From JAKQHY01 sp034429475 (GTDB lineage: Bacteria > Chloroflexota > Anaerolineae > B4-G1 > SLSP01), in contig DAOUGD010000267.1 of the NCBI GenBank assembly GCA_034429475.1, positions 1-30,425 of the forward strand: DNA of 30,425 nucleotides, given 5' to 3'. A program made the position numbers and the translations under genes. Shown in pieces: positions 7,425 to 15,293 of the stretch. The notes beneath the pieces are model-generated. The model worked only from the letters and a program-made list of their open reading frames with translations. It did no database searches and had not been told where the DNA came from. Each line of letters opens with the position of its first letter. Positions within the stretch are counted from its first letter, which is position 1.

Positions 7425-7537
7425 GAGTTAGGAGTTAGGAGTTAGGAGTTAGGAGTTGCTGATTCGCTGATCCGCTGATTCGCCGATCCGCTGATTCGCT
7501 GATCCGCTGATCCGCTCACTCGCTTTTTCGCTCATTC
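7423..7537. repeat. direct arrays: 5 x AGGAGTT then ~10 x 8-mer (GCTGATTC/GCTGATCC)
   Basis: Five perfect heptamers AGGAGTT fill 7423-7457. They are followed without a gap by about ten octamers at 7458-7537, alternating GCTGATTC and GCTGATCC, with later copies drifting (GCTCACTC, GCTTTTTC, GCTCATTC). The first heptamer shares bases with the epimerase TAG stop. The array ends immediately before GGAGG, the ribosome binding site of the amidohydrolase gene. Unlike the other elements it is a direct array, not a palindrome. Confidence 0.92.
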
Positions 7538-7550
7538 GCATGGAGGAACT

Positions 7551-8888
<1,338 letters not shown>

Positions 8889-8905
8889 CATTGCTCCTGT
8901 TTTTC

Positions 8906-8933
8906 TTGTTCATTTGTCATGTTATGTTAGAAT
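8906..8933 (+). promoter_or_regulatory. promoter for trmD (extended -10, very short leader)
   Basis: TTGTTC at 8906-8911 and TAGAAT at 8928-8933 are spaced by 16 nt, with TG plus one base directly before the -10. Transcription is expected near 8940, only about 4 nt before the likely trmD ATG at 8944. The same TGnTAGAATG block precedes the FemAB gene. Confidence 0.6.
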
Positions 8934-8943
8934 GAGGGCAGAT

Positions 8944-9699
8944 ATGCGGATTGATATACTCACCCTGTTTCCGGGTATGTTTCTGGGGCCGCTGCAAGAG
9001 AGCATCTTGAAGCGCGCTCAACAACGGGGATTGCTGACCCTGTGGATTCATCAAATCCGCGATTATGCCCTAGATCGGCACCAAAGCACAGACGACGTGC
9101 CGTATGGCGGCGGCCAGGGGATGTTGATGAAGCCGGAGCCGCTTTTCAGGGCAGTGCGGACGATTTTGCCGGAACTGAACGCTCCGGTGATTTTGTTGAC
9201 GCCGCAGGGACGGACTTTCTCCCATACCGTGGCGCAGGAATTAGCGGGGCATGATCGGTTGGTGTTGCTCTGTGGGCATTACGAAGGGGTGGATGAACGG
9301 GTGCGGCAGCATTTGGTCACGGACGAGCTTTCCATTGGCGATTACGTCTTGACTGGAGGGGAGTTGGCCGCGATGGTGGTCGTGGATGCGGTGGCGCGGT
9401 TCATCCCCGGCGTTCTGGGGGCAGAGCAAGGGGCTTATGAGGATTCTTTTGCCGGCGGATTGTTGGAAGGGCCGCAGTATACGCGCCCGCCGGATTTTGA
9501 GGGGTGGGGTGTGCCGGACGTCGTGCGTTCCGGGAATCACGCCGCGGTAGCGCAGTGGCGGCGCGCAACGGCATTGCGCCGGACAATGGAGCGGCGGCCA
9601 GAGTTGTTGGTACAGGCGACATTGACGCCAAAAGAACCAATGGCATGGATACAATCTCAATCTTCTTCCGATGAGCCTGGTGAACCAAATGAAACATAG
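8944..9699 (+). CDS. trmD: tRNA (guanine-N1-)-methyltransferase TrmD
   Basis: A 251-aa SPOUT-class methyltransferase that makes m1G37 in tRNAs, which prevents +1 frameshifting. Family blocks are clear: MRIDILTLFPGMF at the start, VPYGGGQGMLMKPEP (52-66), CGHYEGVDERV (110-120) and IGDYVLTGGELA (131-142), the last two forming the trefoil-knot SAM site. A C-terminal helical domain follows (SFAGGLLEGPQYTRP onward). The ATG at 8944 gives the canonical N-terminus; an in-frame ATG at 8932 overlaps the -10 element and is unlikely. It does not lie in the usual rpsP-rimM-trmD-rplS order. Its end overlaps the sigma-factor gene. Confidence 0.95.
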   Translation: MRIDILTLFPGMFLGPLQESILKRAQQRGLLTLWIHQIRDYALDRHQSTDDVPYGGGQGMLMKPEPLFRAVRTILPELNAPVILLTPQGRTFSHTVAQELAGHDRLVLLCGHYEGVDERVRQHLVTDELSIGDYVLTGGELAAMVVVDAVARFIPGVLGAEQGAYEDSFAGGLLEGPQYTRPPDFEGWGVPDVVRSGNHAAVAQWRRATALRRTMERRPELLVQATLTPKEPMAWIQSQSSSDEPGEPNET

Positions 9700-10333
9700 A
9701 CCTGTACTCTTATATAAGGGAAGCAACGATAGCAAAGAAGGCAACCATGAACGACGAGACGGGGCAGGCGAACTAATTCAACGGTTGCAGCGGGGCGACC
9801 TGGAGGCGCTGGGCGAATTGTTCAAGGCTCACAAGGATATGGTGTACCGCACAGCCTTGGCGATTACCCGCGATGAGCGCGCGGCTGAAGATATTCTTCA
9901 AGAGTGTTTTGTGCGTCTGTACACCTATCGCAGCTCGATAGATAGCCAACGTCCGCTCCAGCCGTGGTTGTACCGTGTCACTGTGAACTTGTCTTATGAT
10001 TGGTCGTCCAAAAAAGTGCGGGGGCAGCCGCTAGATGAGGTGTTGGAGTGGTTGACCGGGCTGCCCGGTATGTTCCCTCTCCCAGACCATAAAGCAGAAG
10101 AAACTGAGATTGTACAAATGGTGCAAGAGGTGGTGGCCGAATTGCCAGCCCCGCATCGTGCTGTCGTTGTCCTTTTCTATCTGGAAGATTTGCCGGTGGA
10201 TGAGATTGCGATTGTGTTGGAATTGCCGGTAGGTACGGTGAAATCGCGGTTACATTATGCGCGGGAGCGGCTGCGGGTGGCTTTAGCGCGGCGGCAGCGG
10301 CCTGTGCCTGAGATGGTTTATGAATTTACGTAG
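9689..10333 (+). CDS. ECF-type RNA polymerase sigma factor
   Basis: A sigma-70 family protein of about 214 aa with only regions 2 and 4. Region 2 runs from LGELFKAHKDMVYRTALAIT through ERAAEDILQECFVRLYTY to WLYRVTVNLSYDWSSKK. Region 4 is ELPAPHRAVVVLFYLEDLPVDEIAIVLELPVGTVKSRLHYARERLR, a helix-turn-helix for the -35 element. The open frame allows ATG at 9671 or 9689, both inside the trmD end; 9689 is chosen but its ribosome site is weak. An ATG at 9747 has a better Shine-Dalgarno sequence but lies in another frame and stops after 9 codons. The 96-aa gene overlaps its end by 14 nt. No classical anti-sigma factor is adjacent. Confidence 0.85.
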   Translation: MKHRPVLLYKGSNDSKEGNHERRDGAGELIQRLQRGDLEALGELFKAHKDMVYRTALAITRDERAAEDILQECFVRLYTYRSSIDSQRPLQPWLYRVTVNLSYDWSSKKVRGQPLDEVLEWLTGLPGMFPLPDHKAEETEIVQMVQEVVAELPAPHRAVVVLFYLEDLPVDEIAIVLELPVGTVKSRLHYARERLRVALARRQRPVPEMVYEFT

Positions 10334-10610
10334 CAAAGATACTTATTTGGATAGTTTATTGCGTCAGGCGATGCAGCCTTACGCTCACGTACGACCGTCG
10401 GAAGCAGCGTGGCGGCGAGTTAGTCGTTGCGTACGGGAAGGTTCCCCAGGGCGCCGGCAGAGACTGTTTTCCTGGCTGCGGAGTCTCTTTATGACGCAAG
10501 GACATCTGTCCCATCAATCCTCCTATTTTGAGTCGGGGGGACGCTGCACCCCATCGCCTTTCCTCGGCGTGATGGTCAAGCAGATGTTGGACTTGCGTCT
10601 GGCCTCTTAA
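10320..10610 (+). CDS. small hypothetical protein coupled to the ECF sigma gene
   Basis: A 96-aa, strongly basic protein whose ATG lies inside the end of the sigma-factor gene (14-nt overlap), so it is probably translated by coupling. The N-terminal half (LDSLLRQAMQPY, VRPSEAAWRRVSRCVREG) looks helical; the second half is Ser/Gly-rich and ends LGVMVKQMLDLRLAS. It has no membrane segment and no His/Cys zinc motif of the ZAS anti-sigma type, so the position suggests but the sequence does not show an anti-sigma role. I do not recognise the family. Confidence 0.55.
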   Translation: MNLRSKDTYLDSLLRQAMQPYAHVRPSEAAWRRVSRCVREGSPGRRQRLFSWLRSLFMTQGHLSHQSSYFESGGRCTPSPFLGVMVKQMLDLRLAS

Positions 10611-10679
10611 CCGGTAAAAGGGCAACGTATTTGTCCGTTTTAACCAGAAATTTGGTGTCAACGCCGGGGTCTTTAAAGT

Positions 10680-11528
10680 ATGCTGGCTGATAAAACTCCG
10701 GTTTTGCAAAAGATGCCAGCGCCCCCTACACCTTTACTAGCGGCCCATGCTTTGAGTTTTAACCGGCAAGACGCTGTGGGGATGGAGTTGGCGGTGCATT
10801 CCGGCGGCCGGATCGGCATTTTGGGGGCGCCCGGCAGCGGCAAGACCCGGCTTTTGCGAACCCTCGCACGGCTTGAGCCGCTCCCGGCAGGGAAGGTGGT
10901 CTGGGCCGCGAAGGATGTCAGCCGGAGACCCCGCTGGCTTTTAGGGAAACTGCGCACTTTTGTGGCGCTGGTCTTGCAGAACCCTTATACTTTTATAGAA
11001 CCGTGGGCCAAGGTGGGCAAAGCCTTTGCCATTTCAGATGACGCCATGACCTTAGCGCAGATTTTGGGACTTGCGCCGTTATCGCGATGGTATACTATTG
11101 CTATGTTGTCTGGCGTTGGGCGGGTGCGGCTGGCCTTAGTTCGCGCTCTCCTTTATCATCCTGCCGTCCTGTTGGTGGATGATGTCTTTGGCAGCATCGC
11201 GCCGGACATATGGGATACGCTGCTTCAGGAGCTCGACCAGGCACTGCACCCCGAGCAGGCCCTGGTGATCGCCAGTCAGTTTGCGTCGGCCCTATCGCGG
11301 GTTGAAACGGTGTTCGTGTTGTGGTCAGGGATGGTTGTGGAATGGGGGGCGCGGGAAGTGATAGTTTCAGATCCCTATTATGCTTACACACGCTGGTTAT
11401 TGCGTCGTCTACCTGGGTGTCCATCACCGGGGTTGGGGCCGAAAGAGATGGAAATCTCTTTTACTTCACAGGCGGGAACGCAGGAGATAGTGGAAGTATC
11501 CCCCCTGCATTGGGTGCGGATGCGATAA
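10680..11528 (+). CDS. ABC-type ATPase domain protein with altered catalytic motifs
   Basis: A 282-aa ABC ATPase resembling the peptide/nickel importer branch. The Walker A is intact (GAPGSGKT, 49-56), and the Q-loop is LVLQNPYTFIEP (Q100). The signature reads LSGVG instead of LSGGQ (143-147). The Walker B is VLLVDD (163-168), where the catalytic Glu is Asp168. The switch His is replaced by Gln200 (ASQF). The C-terminal extension lacks the four-cysteine region of OppD/OppF. It could bind ATP but may hydrolyse it poorly, suggesting a regulatory or non-transport role. It lies between the sigma operon and the peptide importer on the same strand. The start is uncertain: ATG 10680 has no Shine-Dalgarno sequence, and ATG 10713 is an alternative. 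Confidence 0.75.
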   Translation: MLADKTPVLQKMPAPPTPLLAAHALSFNRQDAVGMELAVHSGGRIGILGAPGSGKTRLLRTLARLEPLPAGKVVWAAKDVSRRPRWLLGKLRTFVALVLQNPYTFIEPWAKVGKAFAISDDAMTLAQILGLAPLSRWYTIAMLSGVGRVRLALVRALLYHPAVLLVDDVFGSIAPDIWDTLLQELDQALHPEQALVIASQFASALSRVETVFVLWSGMVVEWGAREVIVSDPYYAYTRWLLRRLPGCPSPGLGPKEMEISFTSQAGTQEIVEVSPLHWVRMR

Positions 11529-11675
11529 CAGAGCTATCGTGCAAAAGGCTAAAGACTACAGAAGTATCAGTAAGTACCGGCATTTTGTATGCTATTATCT
11601 GATGTAGCTGTTGGGGCGCCCAGATATATTGTAAGCGTTTTGTAGTTTGGCCTATGTGATAGCTGTAGATGTAAA

Positions 11676-11686
11676 AAGGAGGTGAT
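11676..11686 (+). promoter_or_regulatory. orphan perfect Shine-Dalgarno sequence upstream of binding-protein gene
   Basis: AAGGAGGTGAT is fully complementary to the usual 16S rRNA 3' end, yet no long frame starts at a suitable distance. The nearest ATG (11685) overlaps it and opens a five-codon frame (MHKNI, stop). The binding-protein gene starts 87 nt further on with its own GGAGGAG. It may be a standby site or part of a leader. Confidence 0.4.
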
Positions 11687-11772
11687 GCACAAAAATATTT
11701 AAGCATTGTGTCTGCTTGTCCAATCTGTCTATTTAGAAACCAATCCCAAAAAATCCTGAAGGAGGAGTTGAA

Positions 11773-13746
11773 ATGTCACGCAAGAATCTGTTTGGTCTCT
11801 TGGGTGTGTTGGTCGTTCTGAGCATGATGCTGGGCGCCTGCACTACCCCCACCCCGGAAAAGATCGTGGAGACGGTTATCGTTGAGAAGACCGTCGAGGT
11901 TGAGAAGATCGTTGAGAAGACCGTCGAGGTCGAGAAGATCGTTGAGAAGACTGTTGAGGTCGAGAAGACGGAAGAGCCGGTGACCGGCCCGAAGACGCTG
12001 GTCATTTGCCAGGGGCAGGAACCGGACACGCTTTACCGCTACGGTGGTGATATGTTGGCGGCGAGCCAGATTCTCGAGGGTGTCTACGATGGCCCCATTG
12101 ACAACCGTACCTATGGCTATCAAGCGGTCATCCTGGAAAAGCTGCCGAGCATTGACGATGGCGACGCCATCGTCGCGCCTGTGACCGTTCAGGCGGGCGA
12201 CATGGTGGTGGATGATGCCGGCGACGTGATGGAACTAGCCGCCGGCATGAAAGTCCGTCCTGCTGGCTGCCGCAGCACGGAGTGCGCCGTCGAATTTGAC
12301 GGGACCCCGCTGGAAATGGATCAAATGGCGGTAACCTTCAAGATGGTTGAAGGCGTGACCTGGTCCGATGGCACGCCCGTCACCACCGACGATTCGGTGT
12401 ACGCTTTTGAATTGGTGAGCGACCCGGATACGCCGACAAGCAGGTATACAGTTGAACGCACGGCTTCGTATGAGGCGGTGGATGATCTCACGGCGGTTTG
12501 GACCGGTCTGCCTGGCTTCATTGACAGCACCTTCTATGTTAACTTCTGGGAACCCAAGCCCCGTCACCTCTGGCAGGAAGAACTGGGCTATGCGCCAGTC
12601 GATCTGCTGCAAGCCGAAGAATCCTCCCGCCTGCCGATGGGTTGGGGCGCGTTCGTCATCAAGGAATGGGTGCCCGGCGACCACATCACCGTGGAAAAGA
12701 ACCCCTATTACTATCGCGCCGACGAGGGTCTGCCCTACTTGGATACCGTCATCTACCGCTTCGTCACGGATTCCAACGCCGCGGTGGCGCAGTTGATTGC
12801 CGGCGAGTGCGACATTATTGACCAGACGACCGCCCTGGAAGATCAGTCCGAACTGCTGCTGAAGCTGGAAGAGCAGGGCGTGGTCAAGCCCACCTTTGTG
12901 ACCGGCACGACCTGGGAGCATGTGGACTTCTGCATCAACCCGATTGAAAGTTATGACCGCCCGGACTTCTTTGAGGACGTGCGGATGCGCCAGGCCTTTG
13001 CGATGTGTCTCGACCGCCAGAGCGTGGTGGACACGATCCTCTACGGGCGTTCCACCGTCATCAGCACCTACATTCCGCCAGAACACCCGCTGTATGCCGA
13101 GGGCTTGACCGAATACGCTTATGATCCGGACGCGGCGATGGCTCTGCTGGAAGAAATGGGTTGGAAGGATACGGATGGCGACGGCGTCCGCGAGGCGCAA
13201 GGTGTGGAAGGCATTGCCGATGGCACGCTGTTGGAGTTCAAATGGCAATCTACCACCGCCGCGATGCGTGTCCAGTATATGCAGATCTTCCAGAACAACC
13301 TGACCGGCTGCGGGTTCAAAGTCAACCTGGAAAATATGGCCGCCGGCGAGTTCTTTGCCGATGGGCCGGATGGGCCAGTCTTTGGTATGCACTACGACGT
13401 GGGTTCGTTTGCCTGGCTGACCGGGGTTGAGCCTTCGTGCAATCTGTATCTGGGTTCAGAAACTCCCTCCGACGCAAACGGTTGGGCGGGACAGAACAAT
13501 CCCGGTTTGCAAAATGAGGAGTTTGATGCGGCCTGCACTCGGGCCATCACCGCGCTCCCCGGCACCGAGGACTACGTCGAGGGGCACAAAGAAGCTCAGC
13601 GTATCTTCTCTGAGCAACTGCCGGTAGTGCCGTTGTTCCTGCGCCTCAAGCTGGCGGCGACCCGCCCCGAGGTCAAGGGGTTCATCATGGATCCGACCAA
13701 CAACTCGGAAATGTGGAACATCGAAGCCTTCGATCTGGATCTGTAA
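11773..13746 (+). CDS. peptide/nickel-type ABC importer, substrate-binding lipoprotein
   Basis: A 657-aa solute-binding protein of family 5 (OppA/DppA/NikA type). The signal peptide ends in a lipobox LGAC with Cys23, so it is probably lipid-anchored outside the membrane. A charged stalk of three exact 10-residue repeats (VEKTVEVEKI type, residues 37-66) links the anchor to the binding domain. The binding domain shows family features such as MVEGVTWSDGTPVTTDDSVYAFE and VRMRQAFAMCLDRQSVVDTILYG. It captures peptides or similar ligands and delivers them to the permeases encoded next. Start: ATG preceded by GGAGGAG with 5-6 nt spacing. A strong hairpin right after the stop probably lowers expression of the downstream genes relative to this abundant component. 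Confidence 0.92.
   Translation: MSRKNLFGLLGVLVVLSMMLGACTTPTPEKIVETVIVEKTVEVEKIVEKTVEVEKIVEKTVEVEKTEEPVTGPKTLVICQGQEPDTLYRYGGDMLAASQILEGVYDGPIDNRTYGYQAVILEKLPSIDDGDAIVAPVTVQAGDMVVDDAGDVMELAAGMKVRPAGCRSTECAVEFDGTPLEMDQMAVTFKMVEGVTWSDGTPVTTDDSVYAFELVSDPDTPTSRYTVERTASYEAVDDLTAVWTGLPGFIDSTFYVNFWEPKPRHLWQEELGYAPVDLLQAEESSRLPMGWGAFVIKEWVPGDHITVEKNPYYYRADEGLPYLDTVIYRFVTDSNAAVAQLIAGECDIIDQTTALEDQSELLLKLEEQGVVKPTFVTGTTWEHVDFCINPIESYDRPDFFEDVRMRQAFAMCLDRQSVVDTILYGRSTVISTYIPPEHPLYAEGLTEYAYDPDAAMALLEEMGWKDTDGDGVREAQGVEGIADGTLLEFKWQSTTAAMRVQYMQIFQNNLTGCGFKVNLENMAAGEFFADGPDGPVFGMHYDVGSFAWLTGVEPSCNLYLGSETPSDANGWAGQNNPGLQNEEFDAACTRAITALPGTEDYVEGHKEAQRIFSEQLPVVPLFLRLKLAATRPEVKGFIMDPTNNSEMWNIEAFDLDL
11881..11970 (+). 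repeat. three tandem 30-bp coding repeats (lipoprotein stalk)
   Basis: Units 11881-11910, 11911-11940 and 11941-11970 differ by only a few mostly silent bases. Each encodes a ten-residue Val/Glu/Lys unit of the stalk after the lipobox. The copy number could change by slippage without breaking the frame, altering the distance between membrane and binding domain. Confidence 0.9.
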
Positions 13747-13757
13747 GGTTTATGTAA

Positions 13758-13801
13758 AAAAAATGATGGCAGCGCGCAGCGTAGCGCTGCCATCATTTTT
13801 T
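13758..13801 (+). terminator. hairpin after binding-protein gene
   Basis: Two exact 18-nt arms (13758-13775 and 13784-13801) with an 8-nt loop; the stem is GC-rich inside and ends in six T on the transcript. It lies 12 nt after the stop of the binding-protein gene and 27 nt before the permease start, so it probably acts as a partial terminator or as a 3' stabiliser of the upstream message. Confidence 0.85.
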
Positions 13802-13827
13802 AGGGAACGAATGGAAGGAGCCGATCA

Positions 13828-15279
13828 ATGACGAATTATCTCATACGCCGTTTGATCCAGATGGTCTTCGTCGTATTGTTAGCCACTGTCGCCATTTATG
13901 CCATCTTGAATCTGGCGCCCGGCGGGCCAATGGCGGGTCTCAATCAGATCGCCGACCGCAAGCAGCGTTTCAGCGAGTCGGACAAAGCGCGCCTGGAAGC
14001 GTACCTGGGGTTGGATAAGCCGTTGGCGCTGCGCTACCTGGTCTGGTTGCTGGGGGAAGACTGGCTAGGCGCCGATTATATGTACGTAGGCCTGAAGCCC
14101 CCCAATGCCATGCGTTTTTACGCCAATGCCGGCATTGCCTATGCCTCCGGCGGATACGAGTTATGGATTACCGGCGCGCAAACCGGGGAACAAAAAAATG
14201 GCTTGCCTGTGTTGGCCGCTGACAAAATCTGGATTCGCCCCAAAGGCAAAGCGCCGGAAGGCGTCATCAGCGGGGCCATTATTGAAGTGTTCGGCCACGA
14301 TATTCAATTTGACGTAGCGAATACCCAGGAAGACCTCTGGGTTAAAACTACCTCCGAAACGGCCTGGGAAGCCACCAACATCCCCAAGTGGCCGGAGGGC
14401 AACTGGGTCAATGTATCCTGGCTGTTTGGCTCTTATGGGCTGCTGGGAGAATATGCCCACTTTCATGGGGGTGGGCATGGGATACTGCGCATGGACTTTG
14501 GCACATCCTGGTCGGTGGCGCGCGGGCAGCCTATTATCAGTATCCTGGAAAGCCGCCTGGGAAATACCGTCACCCTGACGCTCACCGCCACCATCCTTTC
14601 GTTAGTGGTGGCGATCCCGGTGGGCATCTATTCCGCCGTCAAGCAATACTCACCTCTGGACTATGTGGTGACGACGTTTACCTTCTTTGGCACTGCCATG
14701 CCGGTCTTTTGGTTAGGACTGATGTTAATCTTGATCTTCTCGATCAAGTTTCAGGATTGGGGACTGCCTTACTTCCCGGCTGGCTTCGTGACTTCTGCGC
14801 GGACGCCTCCGACGGGCAGTTTGCTGCGCGCGTTGAACGTTACCCCAGGCGATTTTATGGATAGATTCATTCACCTTATTTTGCCTACCATCACATTGAG
14901 TATGCTACAAATGGCCGGTTGGAGCCGTTATATGCGTGCTTCGATGCTTGAAGTCTTGCGCCAGGATTACGTGCGCACGGCGCGGGCCAAGGGGTTGGCC
15001 GAGCGGCTGGTCATCGTCAAGCACGCGATGCGCAACGCCCTTATCCCTATCGTGACCATTATTGTGTTTACCATCCCGGCTGTTTTCGGCGGTGCGACGA
15101 TCACTGAAACCGTCTTTTCGTGGCAAGGGATCGGGCGGCTGTACTTTGACGCCCTGGGCAGCGACGACTGGCCGTTGGTGATGGTGATTTTGTTTATCAG
15201 CGCCGTGCTGACGGTCATTGCCACGCTGGTGGGCGATCTGCTCTACACGGTGGTAGATCCGCGGATCCGCTACGACTAA
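13828..15279 (+). CDS. peptide ABC importer permease (OppB/DppB type) with large insert
   Basis: A 483-aa inner-membrane permease. The start MTNYLIRRLIQMVFVVLLAT is the usual first helix, and the C-terminal core (from about residue 240) has the family's five remaining helices and an EAA loop with VRTARAKGL for docking the ATPase. Typical members have 305-340 residues; here about 135 extra residues (roughly 81-218) sit between the first helix region and the conserved DFGTSW segment. That insert would face outward and contains strand-like, Trp-rich sequence (YELWITGAQTG, KIWIRPKGKAPEG). Ribosome site AAGGAG lies 8 nt before the ATG. It pairs with the next permease, 14 nt downstream. Confidence 0.92.
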   Translation: MTNYLIRRLIQMVFVVLLATVAIYAILNLAPGGPMAGLNQIADRKQRFSESDKARLEAYLGLDKPLALRYLVWLLGEDWLGADYMYVGLKPPNAMRFYANAGIAYASGGYELWITGAQTGEQKNGLPVLAADKIWIRPKGKAPEGVISGAIIEVFGHDIQFDVANTQEDLWVKTTSETAWEATNIPKWPEGNWVNVSWLFGSYGLLGEYAHFHGGGHGILRMDFGTSWSVARGQPIISILESRLGNTVTLTLTATILSLVVAIPVGIYSAVKQYSPLDYVVTTFTFFGTAMPVFWLGLMLILIFSIKFQDWGLPYFPAGFVTSARTPPTGSLLRALNVTPGDFMDRFIHLILPTITLSMLQMAGWSRYMRASMLEVLRQDYVRTARAKGLAERLVIVKHAMRNALIPIVTIIVFTIPAVFGGATITETVFSWQGIGRLYFDALGSDDWPLVMVILFISAVLTVIATLVGDLLYTVVDPRIRYD

Positions 15280-15293
15280 ATGAGGAACAGGGT

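Noticed and set aside
7423..7537. CRISPR array
   Set aside because: The repeats are 7-8 nt and directly adjacent, with no spacers and no cas genes.
10320..10610. Calling the 96-aa protein an anti-sigma factor
   Set aside because: Only its position supports this; no ZAS motif, membrane segment or recognised anti-sigma domain is visible.
11684..11702. Five-codon leader peptide gene (MHKNI)
   Set aside because: Its ATG overlaps the Shine-Dalgarno sequence, leaving too little spacing; kept only as an observation about the orphan ribosome site.
12235..13392. Long open frame (385 codons) on the minus strand within the binding-protein gene
   Set aside because: It is a shadow of a well-recognised gene in GC-rich DNA; composition is rich in His/Arg/Gln/Gly without domain features, and it has no ribosome site.
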